This document shows, in pieces, positions 1-14,100 of a stretch of 64,000 bases of DNA. The DNA comes from Tupaia tana (Eukaryota > Chordata > Mammalia > Scandentia > Tupaiidae). The stretch's first letter is position 1. Every line of letters starts with the position of its first letter. The notes beneath the pieces are model-generated. The model did not search any database. It worked only from the letters and a program-made list of their open reading frames with translations, and was not told where the DNA came from. The position numbers and the translations under genes were made by a program. The DNA lies in assembly GCA_026018925.1 (NCBI GenBank), contig JAKSZU010000032.1, positions 992,001-1,056,000 on the forward strand, in the 5' to 3' direction.

Positions 1-168
1 AGTAGCCCTAAACTTACTCCCTCAAACTAAGTTCAAACCTAACCTAACCTGAAGCCTAAATCAAACCATACAGCTAACCCTAACCCTAGGCGGACACCTT
101 AAGCTCAACCCCAAACCTAACCTGACCCTGACGCTTACTCCAACCGTAACAGTTAACTGAAAACTAAC
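1..168. repeat. First full monomer, used as the reference unit
   Basis: One unit is described here to define the internal structure. Split from base 2 in steps of six, it reads GTAGCC, CTAAAC, TTACTC, CCTCAA, ACTAAG, TTCAAA, CCTAAC, CTAACC, TGAAGC and so on, giving 28 hexamers per unit. Many are CTAACC or one change away (CTAACC, CTGACC, CCAACC, CTAACA, CAAACC). The least telomere-like part is roughly bases 14-37, followed by GGACAC near base 98. There are two main forms of the last third. One reads CCGTAACACTGAACCG and the other CCATAACAGTTACCCG. They are interspersed without strict alternation. Other variable sites used to track blocks are CATAGACC, CATACACC, CACAGACC or AATACACC in the middle and CTTAAGCTC, CTGAAGCTC or CTTATGCTT after GGCGGACAC. 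A CCTAGG palindrome lies in nearly every copy. Confidence 0.9.
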
Positions 169-429
169 AGTAGCCCTAAACTGACTCCCTCAAACTAACT
201 TTAAACCTAACCTAACCTGAAGCCTAAATCAAATCATACACCTAACCCTAACCCTAGGCGGACACCTAAATCTCAACCCCAACCCTAACCTGGCCCTCAC
301 GCTAACTCCAACCGTAACAGTTTCCCGAAAACTAACAGTAGCCCTAAACTTACTCCCTCAAACTAAGTTCAAACCTAACTTAACCTGAAGCCTAAATCAA
401 ACCATACACCTAACCCTAACCCTAGGCGA

Positions 430-965
430 ACACCTTAAGCTCAACCCCAACCCATACCTGAACTCCAGGCTAACTCCAACCATATCACTGAACCGAAAAC
501 TAAGAGTAGTCCTAAACTTATTCTCTCAAACTAAGTTCAAACCTAATCTAACCAGAAGCCTAACTCAAATCATAGACCTAACCCTAACAATAGGCGGACA
601 CCTGAAGCTCAACCCCAACCCTAACCTGACCCTGACGCTATCTCCAACCGTAACACTGAACCGAAAACTAACAGTAGCTCTAAACTTACTCACTCAAACT
701 AAGTTCAAACGTAACCTAACCTGAAGCCTAAATCAAACCACTAACCTAAACCCAACCCTAGGCGGACACCTTAAGCTCCACTCCAACCCTAACCTGACCA
801 TGATGCTATCTCCAACCATAACACTGAACCAAAATCTAACAGTAGCCCTAAACTTACTCACTCAAACTAAGATCAAACCTAACCTAACCTGAAGCCCAAA
901 TCAAACCATAGACCTAACCCTAACACTAGGCGGACACCTTAAGCTCAACCCCAAACCTAACCTGA
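430..965. repeat. Older 15-monomer duplication, left copy
   Basis: This stretch shares several unusual variants in the same order with 2,949-3,484: CTCCAGGCTAACTCCAACC with CATATCACTG, then AACAATAGG, then CACTAACCTAAACCC, then CTCCACTCCAACC. The displacement is about 2,519 bp, or 15 monomers less one base. Many differences have built up between the copies, so this is older than the duplications in the right half. Boundaries are approximate. Confidence 0.65.
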
Positions 966-2948
966 CCCTGGCGCTAACTCCAACCGTAACAGTTAACCGA
1001 AAACTGACAGTAGCCCTAAACTTACTCCCTCAAACTAAGTTCAAACCTAACCTAACCTGAAGCCTAACTCAAACCACAGACCTAACCCTAACCCTAGGCA
1101 GACACCTTAAGCTTGACCCCAACCCTAACCTGACCCTGAGGCTAAATTCAACCGTAACAATGAACCAAAAAATAAAATAGGCCTAAACTTACTCCCTCAA
1201 ACTAAGTTCAAACCTAACCTAACCTGAAGCCTAACTCAAACCATAGACCTAACCCTAACCCTAGGCGGACACCTGAATCTCAACCCCAACCCTAACTTGA
1301 CCATGACGCTATCTCCAACCGTAACACTGAACCGAAAACTAACAGTAGCCCTATACTTACTCCCTCAAACTAAGTTGAAACCTAACCTAACGTGAAGCCT
1401 AACTCAAACCACAGACCTAACCCTAACCCTAGGCGGACACCTTAAGCTCAACCCCAACCCTAACCTTACCCTCACGCTAACTCCAACCGTAACACTGAAC
1501 CGAAAACTAACAGTAGCCCTAAACTTACTCCCTCAAACTAAGTTCAAACCTAACCTAACCTGAAGCCTAACTCAAACAATAGACCTAACCCTAACCCTAG
1601 GCGGACACCTTAAGCTTTACCCCAACCCTAACCGGACCCTGAGGCTAAATCCAACCGGAACACTGAACCGAAAACTAACAGTAGCCCTAAACTTACTCCC
1701 TCAAACTAAGTTCAATCCTAACCTAACCTGAAGCCTAAATGAAACCATAGACCTAACCCTAAACCTAGGCGGACACCTTATGCTTAACCCCTACCCTAAC
1801 CTGACCCTGCACTTACTCCAACCGTAACAGTTAAACGAAAACTAACAGTAGCCCTAAACTTACTCCCTCAAACTGAGTTCAAACCTAACCTATCCTGAAG
1901 CCTAAATCAAACCATACACCTAACCATAAACCTAGGCGGACACCTTAAGCTCAACCCCAAACCTAACCTCGCCCTGACGCTAACTCCAACAGTAACAGTT
2001 ACCCGAAAACTAACAGTAGCCCTAAACTTACTCCCTCAAACTAAGTTCAAACCTAACCTAACCTGAAGCCTAACTCAAACCACAGACCTGACCCTAAACC
2101 TAGGCGGACACCTTAAGCTCAACACCAACCCTAACCTGACCGTCACGCTAACTCCAACCATAACACTGAACCGAATAGTAACAGTAGCCATAAACTTACT
2201 CCCTCAAACTAAGTTCAAACCTGACCTAACCTGAAGACTAACTCAAACAATAGACCTAACCCTAACCCTAGGTGGATACCTGAAGCTCAACCACAACCCT
2301 AACCTGACCCTGACGCAATCTCCAACCGTAACACTGAACCGAAAACTAACAGTAGCCCTAAACTTACTCCCTCAAACTAAGTTCAAACCTAACCTAACCT
2401 GAAGCCTAACTCAAACCAAAGACCTAACCCTAACCCTAGGCGGACACCTTAAGCTCAACCCCAACCCTAACCTGACCCTCATGCTAACTCCAACCGTAAC
2501 ACTGAACCGAAAAGTAACAGTAGCCCTAAACTTACTCCCTCAAACTAAGTTCAAACCTAACCTAACCTGAAGCCTAACTCAAACCACAGACCTAACCCTA
2601 ACCCTAAGCGGACACCTTAAGCTCAACACCAACCCTATCCGGACCCTCACGCTAACTCCAAACGTAAATCTGAACCGAAAACTAACAGTAGCCCTAAACT
2701 TACTCCCTCAAACTAAGTTCAATCCTAACCTAACCTGAAGCCTAAATGAAACCATAGACCTAACCCTAACCCTAGGTGGACACCTTATGCTTAACCCCCA
2801 CACTAACCTGACCCTGACGCTTACTCCAACCGTAACAGTTAAACGAAAACTAACAGTAGCCCTAAACTTACTCACTCAAACTAAGTTCAAACCTAACCTA
2901 GCCTGAAGCCTAAATCAAACCATACACCTAACCCTATCCCTCGGCGGA

Positions 2949-3484
2949 CACCTTAAGCTCAACCCCAACCCTAACCTGACCTCCAGGCTAACTCCAACCA
3001 TATCACTGTACCGAAAACTAAGAGTAGCCCTAAACTTACTCGCTAAAACTAAGTTCAAACCTAACCTAACCTGAAGCCTAACTCAAATCATAGACCTAAC
3101 CCTAACAATAGGCGGACACCTGAAGCTTAACCCCAACCCTAACCTGACCCTGACGCTATCTCCAACCGTAACACTGAACCGAAAACTAACAGTAGCCCTA
3201 AACTTACTCACTCAAACTAAGTTCAAAGGCAACCTAACCTGAAGCCTAAATCAAACCACTAACCTAAACCCAACCCTAGACGGACACCTTAAGCTCCACT
3301 CCAACCCTAACCTGACCATGACGCTATCTCCAACCGTAACACTGAACCAAAATCTAACAGTAGCCCTAAACTTACTCACTCAAACTAAGATCAAACGTAA
3401 CCTAACCTGGAGCCTAAATCAAACCATGGACCTAACCCAAACCCAAGGCGGACACCTCAAGCTAACCCCAACCCTAACCTGACC
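2949..3484. repeat. Older 15-monomer duplication, right copy
   Basis: This is the partner of 430-965, matched through the same ordered set of rare variants at a displacement of about 2,519 bp. The two differ at several sites, for example CACTGAACC against CACTGTACC, and CCTAGGCGG against CCTAGACGG. Confidence 0.65.
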
Positions 3485-3790
3485 CTGACGCTAACTCCAA
3501 CCATAATACGGAACCGAAAACTAACAGTAGCCCTAAACTTACTCCCTCAAACTAAGTTCAAACCTAACCTAACCTGAAGCCTAAATCAAACCATACAACT
3601 AGCCCTAACCCTAGGCGGACACCTTAAGCTCAACCCCAAACCTAACCTGACCCTGACGCTTACTCCAACCGTAACAGTTAACCGAAAACTAACAGTAGCC
3701 CTAAACTGACTCCCTCAAACTAAGCTCAAACCTAACCTAACCTGGAGCCTAAATCAAACCATGGACCTAACCCTAACCCTAGGCGGACAC

Positions 3791-3812
3791 CTCAAGCTAA
3801 CCCTGACCCTGA
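3791..3812. repeat. Monomer shortened by two hexamers
   Basis: The monomer here reads CAAGCTAACCCTGACCCTG where the usual form has CAAGCTCAACCCCAACC before CTAACCTGACCCTG. I count 23 bases against 35 over the same interval, a loss of exactly 12 bp. That is two whole hexamers, as expected if the local CTAACC-like ladder mispaired. The spacing of flanking markers confirms it: CCCTAAACTGACTCCC near 3,700 and near 4,192 are 492 bp apart, or 3 monomers less 12 bp. Confidence 0.75.
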
Positions 3813-5039
3813 CGCAAACTCCAAACATAATACTGAACCGAAAACTAACAGTAGCCCTAAACTTACTCCCTCAAACTAAGTTCAATCCTAACCTAACCTG
3901 AAGCCTAAATGAAACCATAGACCTAACCTAACCCTAGGCGGACACCTTATGATTAAGCCCTACCCTAACCTGACCCTGAGGCTTACTCCAACCGTAACAG
4001 TTAAACGAAAAATAACAGTAGCCCTAAACTTACTGTCTCAAACTAAGTTCAAACCTAACCTAACCTGAAGCCTAAATCAAACCATACACCTAACCCTAAC
4101 CCTAGGAGGACACCTTAAGCTCAACCCCAAACCTAACCTGACCCTGACGCTTACTCCAACCGTAACACTTAACCGAAAAATAACAGTAGCCCTAAACTGA
4201 CTCCCTCAAACTAAGTTCAAACCTAACCTAACCTGAAGCCTAAATCAAATCATAGACCTAACCCTAACCCTAGGCGGACACCTGAAGCTAAACCCCAACC
4301 CTAACCTGACCCTGACGCTATCTCCAACCGTAACACTGAACCGAAAACAAAGAGTAGCCCTAAACTTACTCCCTCAAGCTAAGTTCAAACCTAACCTAAC
4401 CTGAAGTCTAACTCAAACCATAGACCTAACCCTAACCCTACGCGGACACCTGAAGCTCAACCCCAACCCTAGCCTACCCTGACTCTTACTCCAACTGTAA
4501 CACTGAACCGAAAACTAACAGTAGCCCTAAACTTACTCCCTCAAACTAAGTTCAATCCTAACCTAACCTGAAGCCTAACTGAAACCATAGACCTAACCCT
4601 AACCCTAGGCGGACACCTTAAGCTCAACCCCAACCCTAAAATGGCCCTGAGGCTAACTCCAACCATAACAGTTACCCGAAAACTAACAGTAGACCTAAAA
4701 TTACTCCCTCAAAGTAAGTTCAAACCTAACCTAACCTGAAGCCTAAATCAAACCATACACCTAACCCTAACCCTAGGCGGACACCTTAAGCTCAACCCCA
4801 ACCCTAACCTGACCCTCACGCTAAATCCAACCGTAACACTGAACCGAAAACTCACAGTAGCCCTAAACTTACTCCCTCAAACAAAGTTCAAACCTAACCT
4901 AACCTGAAGCCTAATTCAAACCATAGACCTAACCCTAACCCTAGGCGGACACCCTAAGCTCCACCCCAACCCTAACATGGCCCTGACGCTAACTCCAACC
5001 ATAACACTTACCCGAAAACTAACAGTCGCCCTAAACTTA

Positions 5040-7200
5040 CTCCCTCAAACTAAGTTCAAACCTAACCTAACCTGAAGCGTATCTCAAAACATAGACCTAA
5101 CCCTAACCCTAGGCGGACACCTGAAGCTCAACCCCAACCCTAACCTGACCATGACGCTATCTCCAACCGTAACACTGAACCGAAAACTAACAGTAGCCCT
5201 AAACTTACTCCCTCAAACTAAGTTCAAACCTAACCTAACCTGAAGCCTAACTCAAACCATAGACCTAACCCTAACCCTAGGCGGACACCTTAAGCTCAAC
5301 CCCAACCCTAACATGGCCCTGACGCTAACTCCAACCATAAGAGTTACCCGAAAACTAACAGTAACCCTAAACTTACACCCTCAAACTAAGTTCAAACCTA
5401 ACCTAACCTGAAGCCTAACTCAAACCACAGACCGAACCCTAGCCCTAGGCGGACACCTGAAGCTCAACCCCAACCCTAACCTGACCCTGATGCTATCTCC
5501 AACCGTAACACTGAACCGAAAACTAACAGTAGCCCTAAACTTACTCCCTCAAACTAAGTTCAAACCTAACCTAACCTGAAGCCTAACTCAAACCATAGAC
5601 CTAACCCTAACCCTAGGCGGACACCTTAAGCTCAACCCCAAACCTAACATGGCCCTGACGCTAACTCCAACCATAAGAGTTACCCGAAAACTAACAGTAG
5701 CCCTAAACTTACTCCCTCAAACTAAGTTCAAACCTAACCTAACCTGAAGCCTAACTCAAACCATAGACCTAACCCTAACCCTAGGCGGACACCTTAAGCT
5801 CAACCCCAACCCTAACCTGACCCTCACGCTATCTCCAACCGTAATACTGAACCGAAAACTAACAGTAGCCCTAAACTTACTTCCTCAAACTAAGTTCAAT
5901 GCTAACCTAACCTGAAGCCTAAATGAAACCATAGACCTAACACTAACCCTAGGCGGAAACCTTAAGCTTAACCCCAACCCTAACCTCACCCTCACGGTAA
6001 CTCCAACGGTACCACTGAACCGAAAACTAACAGTAGCCCTAAACTTACTCCCTCAAGCTAAGTTCAAACCTAACCTCACCTGAAGCCTAACTAAAACCAC
6101 AGACCTAACCCTAACCCTAGGCGGACACCTTAAGCTCAACCCCAATCCTAACCTGACCCTGACGCTAACTCCAGCCATAACACTGAACCGAATACTAACA
6201 GTAGCCCTAAACTTACTCCCTCAAACTAACTTCAAACCTAACCTATCCTGAAGCCTAACTCAAACCATAGACCTAACCCTAACCCTAGGCGGACACCTTA
6301 AGCTCAACCCCAACCCTAACCTGACCCTCACGCTATATCCAACCGTAATACTGAACCGAAAACTAACAGTAGCCCTAAACTTACTTCCTCAAACTAAGTT
6401 CAATCCTAACCTAACCTGAAGCCTAAATGAAACCATAGACCAAACACTAACCCTAGGCGGAAACCTTAAGCTTAACCCCAACCCTAACCTGACCCTCACG
6501 GTAACTCCAACCGTACCACTGAACCGAAAACTAACAGTAACCCTAAACTTACTCCCTCATACTAAGTTCAAACCTAACCTAAGCTGAAGCCTAAATCAAA
6601 CCATACACCTAACCCTAACCCTAGGCGGACACCTGAAGCTCAACCGCAACCCTAACCTGACCCTGACACTTACTCCAACGGTAACACTGAACCGAAAACT
6701 AACAGTAGCCCTAAACTTACTCCCGCAAGCTAAGTTCAAACCTAACCTCACCTGAAGCCTAACTCAAACCACAGACCTAACCCTAACCCTAGGCGGACAC
6801 CTGAAGCTCAACCCCAATCCTAACCTGACCCTGACGCTAACTCCAACCATAACACTGAACAGAAAACTAACAGTAACCCTAAACTTACTCCCTCAAGCTA
6901 AGTTCAAACCTAACCTAACCTGAAGCCTAACTCAAACCATAGACCTAACCCTAACCCTAGGCGGACACCTTAAGCTCAACCCCAACCCTAACCTGACCCT
7001 CACGCTATCTCCAACCGTAATACTGAACCGAAAACTAACAGTAGCCCTAAACTTACTTCCTCAAACTAAGTTCAATCCTAACCTAAACTGAAGCCTAAAT
7101 GAAACCATAGACCTAACACTAACCCTAGGCGGAAACCTTAAGCTCAACCCCAACCCTAAAATGGCCCTGAGGCTAACTCCAACCATAACAGTTACCCGAA
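5040..7200. repeat. Short higher-order patterns of 2, 3 and 4 monomers
   Basis: Within this stretch pairs of monomers alternate. The rare form CCATAAGAGTTACCCG occurs at about 5,335 and 5,671, 336 bp apart (2 monomers). The rare form GTAATACTGAACCG, followed by CTTACTTCCTC, occurs at 5,841, 6,345 and 7,017, spaced 504 and 672 bp (3 and 4 monomers). These are small local expansions nested within the larger array. The GTAATACTG form returns only much farther right, at 36,563 and 40,424. Confidence 0.7.
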
Positions 7201-8429
7201 AACTAACAGTAGACATAAAATTACTCCCTCAAAGTAAGTTCAAACCTAACCTAACCTGAAGCCTAAATCAAACCATACACCTAACACTAACCCTAGGGGG
7301 ACACCTTAAGCTCAACCCCAACCCTAACCTGACCCTCACGCTAAATCCAACCGTAACACTGAACCGAAAACTAACAGTAGCCCTAAACTTACTCCCTCAA
7401 ACTAAGTTCAAACCTAACCTAACCTGAAGCGTATCTCAAAACATAGACCTAACCCTAACCCTAGGCGGACACCTTAAGCTCAACCCCAACCCTAACCTGA
7501 CCCTGACGCTAACTCCAAACGTAACACTGAACCGAAAACTAACAGTAGCCCTAAACTTACTCCCTCAAACAAAGGTCAATCCTCACCTAACCTGAAGCCT
7601 AACTGAAACCAGAGACCTAACCCTAACCCTAGGCGGACACCTTAAGCTCAACCACAAGCCTAAAATTGCCGTGACGCTAACTCCCACCATAACAGTTACG
7701 CGAAAACTAACAGTAGACCTAAACTTACTCCCTCAAACTAAGTTCAAACCTAACCTAACCTGAAGCCTAACTCAAACCATAGACCTAACCCTAACCCTAG
7801 GCGGACACCTGAAGCTCAACCCCAACCCTAACCTGACCCTGACGATATCTCCAACCGTAACACTGAACCGAAAACTAACAGTAGCCCTAAACTTACTCCC
7901 TCAAACTAAGTTCAAACCTAACCTAACCTGAAGCCTAAATCAAACCATACACCTAACACTAACCCTAGGGGGACACCTTAAGCTCAACCCCAACCCTAAC
8001 CTGACCCTCACGCTAACTCCAACCGAAACACTGAACCGAAAACTAACAGTAGCCCTAAACTTGCTCCCTCAAAGTAAGTTCAAACCTAACCTAACCTGAA
8101 GCCTACCTCAAACCATAGACCTAACCCTAACCCTAGGCGGACACCTGAAGCTCAACCCCAGCCCTAACCTGACCCTGACTCTTACTCCAACCGTAACACT
8201 GAACCGAAACTAACAGTAGCCCTAAACATACTCCCTCAAACTAAGTTCAATCCTAACCTAACCTGAAGCCTAACTGAAACCATAGACCTAACCCTAACCC
8301 TAGGTGGACACCTTAAGCTCAACCACAAACCTAAAATGACCATGACGCTAACTACAACCATAACAGTTACCCGAAAACTAACAGTAGACCTAAACTTACT
8401 CCCTCAAACTAAGTTCAAACCTAACCTAA

Positions 8430-11117
8430 CCTGAAGCCTAAATCAAACCATACACCTAACCCTAACCCTAGTTGGACACCTTAAGCTCAACCCCAACCCT
8501 AACCTGACCCTCACGCTAAATCCAACCGTAACACTGAACCGACAACTAACAGTAGCCCTAAACTTACTCCCTCAAACTAAGTTCAAACCTAACCTAACCT
8601 GAAGCCTAACTCAAACCATAGACCTAACCCTAACCCTAGGCGGACACATGAAGCTAAACCCCAACCCTAACCTGACCCTGACGCTATCTCCAACCGTAAC
8701 ACTGAACCGAAAACAAACTGTAGCCCTAAACTTACACCCTCAAGCTAAGTTCAAACCTAACCTAACCTTAAGCCTAACTCCAACCATAGACCTAACCCTA
8801 ACCCTACGCGGACACCTGAAGCTCAACCCCAACCCTAACCTGATCCCGACTCTTACTCCAACTGTAACACTGAACCGAAAACTAACAGTAACCTAAACTT
8901 ACTCCCTCAAACTAAGTTCAATCCTAACCTAACCTGAAGCCTAACTGAAACCATAGACCTAACCCTAACCCTAGGCGGACACCTTAAGCTCAACTCCAAC
9001 CCTAAAATGGCCCTGACGCTAACTCCAACCATAACAGTTACCCGAAAACTAACAGTAGACCTAAAATTACTCCCTCAAACTAAGTTCAAACCTAACCTAA
9101 CCTGAAGCCTAAATCAAACCATACACCTAACCCTAACCCTAGGCGGACACCTTAAGCTCAACAACAACCCTAACCTGACCCTCACGCTAAATCCAACCGT
9201 AACACTGAACCGAAAACTAACAGTAGCCCTAAACTTACTCCCTCAAACTAAGTTCAAACCTAACCTAACCTGAAGCGTATCTCAAACCATAGACCTAACC
9301 CTAACCCTAGGCGGACACCTTAAGCTAAACCCCAACCCTAACCTGACCCTGACGCTAACTCCAACCATAACAGTTACCCGAAAACTAACAGTCGCCCTAA
9401 ACTTACTCCCTCAAACTAAGTTCAAATCTAAACTAACCTGAAGCCTAACTCAAACAATACACCGAACCCGAACCCTAGGCGGACACCTTAAGCTCAACCC
9501 CAACCCTAACCTGGACCTGAGGCTAAAACCGACCTTAACACTGAACCGAAAACTAACAGTAGCCCTAAACTTACTCCCTCAAACTAAGTTCCATCCTAAC
9601 CTAACCTGAAGCCTAAATCAAACCATACACCTAACCCTAACCCTAGGCTGACACCTGAAACTCAACCCCAACCCTAACCTGACCCTCACGCTAACTCCAA
9701 CCGTAACACTGAACCGAAAACTAACAGTAACCCTAAACTTACTCCCTCAAACTAAGTTCAAACCTAACCTAACCTGAAGCCTAACTCAAACCATAGACCG
9801 AACCCTAACCCTAGGCGGACACCTGAAGCTCAACCCCAACCCTAACCTGACCCTGACGCTATCTCCAACCGTAACACTGAACCGAAAACTAACAGTAGCC
9901 CTAAACTTACTCCCTCAAACTAAGTTGAAACCTAACCTAACCTGAAGCCTAACTCAAACCATAGACCTAACCCTAACCCTAGGCGGACACCTTAAGCTCA
10001 ACCCCAACCCTAAAATGGCCCTGACGCTAACTCCAACCATAACAGTTACCCGAAAACTAACAGTAGCCCTAAACTAACTCCCTCAACCTAAGTTCAAACC
10101 TAACCTAACCTGAAGCCTAACTCAAACCACAAACCTAACCCTAACCCTAGGCGGACACCTGAAGCTCAACCCCAACCCTAACCTGACCCTGACTCTTACT
10201 CCAGCCGTAACACTGAACCGAAAACTAACAATAGCCCTAAACTTACTCCCTCAAACCAAGTTCAAATCTAAACTAACCTGAAGCCTAACTCAAACAATAC
10301 ACCTAGCCCTAACCCTAGGCGGACACCTGAAGCTCCACCCCAACCCTAACCTGACCCTGACGCTATCTCCAACCGAAACACTGAACCGTAAACTAACAGT
10401 AGCCCTAAACTTACTCCCTCAAACTAAGTTCACACCTACCCTAACCTGAAGCCTAACTCAAACCACAGACCTAACCCTAACCCTAGGCGGACACCTTATG
10501 CTTAACCCCCACCCTAACCTGACCCTGACGCTTACTCCAACCGTAACACTGAACCGAAAACAAACAGTAGCCCTAAACTTACACCCTCAAACTAAGTTCA
10601 AACCTAACCTAACCTGAAGCCTAACTCAAACCATAGACCTAACCCTAACCCTAGCCGGACACCTGAAGCTCAACCCCAACCTTAACCTGACCCTGACTCT
10701 TACTCCAACCGTAACACTGAACTGAAACTAACAGTAGCCCTAAACTTACTCCCTCAAACTAAGTTCAATCCTAATCTAACCTGAAGCCTAACTGAAACCA
10801 TAGACCTAACCCTAACCCTAGGCGGACACCTTAAGCCCAACCACAACCCTAAAATGGCCGTGACGCTAACTCCCACCATAACAGTTACCCGAAAACTAAC
10901 AGTAGCCCTAAACTAACTCCCTCAACCTAAGTTCAAACCTAACCTAACCTGAAGCCTAACTCAAACCATAGACCTAACCCTAACCCTAGGCGGACACCTG
11001 AAGCTCAACCCCAACCCTAACATGGCCCTGACGCTAACTCCAACCATAACAGTTACCCGAAAACTAACAGTAGCCCTAAACTTACACCCTCAAACTAAGT
11101 TCAAACCTAACCTAACC
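8430..11117. repeat. Higher-order block, TGATCCCGAC family, first copy
   Basis: This is the first appearance of the variant set that defines the array up to about 43 kb: GGACACATGAAGCTAAACC at about 8,641, TGATCCCGAC at 8,841, CCTAAAATGG near 9,000, GCGTATCTC near 9,277 and CTGGACCTGAGGC at 9,511. The TGATCCC marker comes next at 11,528, a spacing of 2,687 bp or 16 monomers. Start and end are set by marker register, not by a sharp junction. The open frame at 8,648-8,896 falls within this block and is not a gene. Confidence 0.65.
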
Positions 11118-14100
11118 TGAAACCTAAATCAAACCATACACCTAACCCTAACCCTAGGCGGACACCTTAAGCTCAACCCCAACCCTAACCTGACCCTCAC
11201 GCTAAATCCAACCGTAACACTGAACCGACAACTAACAGTAGCCCTAAACTTACTCCCTCAAACTAAGTTCAAACCTAACCTAACCTGAAGCCTAACTCAA
11301 ACCATAGACCTAACCCTAACCCTAGGCGGACACATGAAGCTAAACCCCAACCCTAACCTGACCCTGACGCTATCTCCAACCGTAACACTGAACCGAAAAC
11401 AAACAGTATCCCTAAACTTACACCCTCAAGCTAAGTTCAAACCTAACCTAACCTGAAGCCTAACTCAAACCATAGACCTAACCCTAACCCTACGCGGACA
11501 CCTGAAGCTCAACCCCAACCCTAACCTGATCCCGACTCTTACTCCAACTGTAACACTGAACCGAAAACTAACAGTATCCTAAACTTACTCCCTCAAACTA
11601 AGTTCAATCCTAACCTAACCTGAAGCCTAACTGAAACCATAGACCTAACCCTAACCCTAGGCGGACACCTTAAGCTCAACCCCAACCCTAAAATGGCCCT
11701 GACGCTAACTCCAACCATAACAGTTACCCGAAAACTAACAGTAGACCTAAAATTACTCCCTCAAACTAAGTTCAAACCTAACCTAACCTGAAGCCTAAAT
11801 CAAACCATACACCTAACCCTAACCCTAGGCGGACACCTTAAGCTCAACAACAACCCTAACCTGACCCTCACGCTAAATCCAACCCTAACACTGAACCGAA
11901 AACTAACAGTAGCCCTAAACTTACTCCCTCAAACTAAGTTCAAACCTAACCTCACCTGAAGCCTAACTCAAACTATATACCTAACCCTAACCCTATGCGG
12001 ACACCTTAAGCTCCACCCCAACCCTAACCTGGCCCTGACGCTAACCCCAACCATAACAATTACCCGAAAACTAACAGTAGACCTAAACTTACTCCCTCAA
12101 ACTAAGTTCAAACCTAACCTAACCTGAAGCGTATCTCAAACCATAGACCTAACCCTAACCCTAGGCGGACACCTTAAGCTAAACCCCAACCCTAACCTGA
12201 CCCAGACGCTAACTCCAACCATAACAGTTACCCGAAAACTAAGAGTGGCCCTAAACTTACTCCCTCAAACTAAGTTCAAATCTAAACTAACCTGAAGCCT
12301 AACTCAAACAATACACCGAACCCGAACCCTAGGCGGACACCTTAAGCTCAACCCCAACCCTAACCTGGACCTGAGGCTAAAACCGACCTTAACACTGAAC
12401 CGAAAACTAACAGTAGCCCTAAACTTACTCCCTCAAACTAAGTTCCATCCTAACCTAACCTGAAGCCTAAATCAAACCATACACCTAACCCTAACCCTAG
12501 GCGGACACCTGAAGCTCAACCCCAACCCTAACCTGACCATCACGCTAAATCCAACCGTAACACTGAACCGACAACAAACAGTAGCCCTAAACTTACTCCC
12601 TCAAACTAAGTTCAAACCTAACCTAACCTGAAGCCTAACTCAAACCATAGACCTAACCCTAACCCTAGGCAGACACCTTAAGCTCAACCCCAACCCTAAC
12701 ATGGCCCTGACGCTAACTCCAACCATAACAGTTACCCGAAAACTAACAGTAGCCCTAAACTAACTCCCTCAACCAAGTTCAAATCTAACCTAACCTGAAG
12801 CCTAACACAAACCACAAACCTAACCCTAACCCTAGGCGGACACCTGAAGCTCAACGCCAACCCTAACCAGACCCTGACTCTTACTCCAACCGTAACATTG
12901 AACCGAAAACTAACAGTAGCCCTAAACTTACTCCCTCAAGCTAAGTTCAAACCTAACCTCACCTGAAGCCTAACTCAAACCACAGACCTAACCCTAAACC
13001 TAGGCGGACACCTTAAGTTCAACCCCAACCCTAACCTGACCCTGACGCTAACTCCAACCATAACAGTTACCCGAAAACTAACAGTAGCCCTAAACTTACT
13101 CCCTCAAACTAAGTTCAAACATAACCTAACCTGAAGCCTAAATCAAACCATACACCTAACCCTAACCCTAGGCGGACACATGAAGCTCAACCCCAACCCT
13201 AACCTGACCCTGACGCTATCTCCAACCGTAACACTGAACCGAAAACTAACAATAGCCCTAAACTTACTCCCTCAAACCAAGTTCAAATCTAAACTAACCT
13301 GAAGCCTAACTCAAACAATACACCTAACCCTAAAACTAGGCGGACACCTGAAGCTCCACCTCAACCCTAACCTGACCCTGACGCTATCTCCAACCGAAAC
13401 ACTGAACCGTAAACTAACAGTAGCCCTAAACTTACTCCCTCAAACTAAGTTCACACCTACCCTAACCTGAAGCCTAACTCAAACCACAGACCTAACCCTA
13501 ACCCTAGGCGGACACCTTATGCTTAACCCCACCCTAACCTGACCCTGACGCTTACTCCAACCGTAACAGTTAAACGAAAACTAACGGTAGCCCTAAATTT
13601 ACTCCCTCAAGCTAAGTTCAAACCTAACCTAACCTGAAGCCTAACTCAAACCATAGACCTAACCCTAACCCTAGGCGGACACCTAAAGCTCAACCCCAAA
13701 CCTAACCTGGCACGTACGCTAACTCCAACAATAACAGTTACCCGAAAACTAACAGTCGCCCTAAACTTACTCCCTCAAACTAAGTTCTAACCTAACCTTA
13801 CCTGAAGCGATAATCAAACCATACACCTAACCCTAACCCTAGGCGGACACCTTAAGCTCAACCCCAACCCTAATCTGACCCTCACGCTAACTCCAACCGT
13901 AACCCTGAACCGAAAACTAACAGTAGCCCTAAACTTACTCCCTCAAACTAAGTTCAATCCTAACCTAACCTGAAGCCTAAATGAAACCATAGACCTAACC
14001 CTAACCCTAGGCTGACACCTTATGCTTAACCTCCACCCTAACCTGACCCTGACGCTTACTCCAACCGTAACACTGAACCGAAAACAAACAGTAGCCCTAA

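Larger units (their letters stand above)
1..8430. repeat. Left part of the array, most diverged monomers
   Basis: These roughly 50 monomers carry many private changes and few long blocks shared exactly with each other. Examples are CCATACCTGAACTCCAGG near 450, the GTGAAGCC variant near 1,392 and the 12-bp loss near 3,800. Block markers common farther right, such as TGATCCCGAC, are absent. Short motifs still recur: AACAATAGG at 586 and 3,104, CACTAACCTAAACCC at 739 and 3,258, and CCCTAAACTGACTCCC near 176, 3,700 and 4,192. The pattern suits an older, less homogenised zone. There is no gene here. Confidence 0.7.

Noticed and set aside
8648..8896. 82-residue open frame on the + strand
   Set aside because: It lies wholly inside the satellite and encodes low-complexity alternating residues. 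It exists only because one monomer has TTA in place of the usual TGA. There is no start context, codon bias or neighbour to support a gene.
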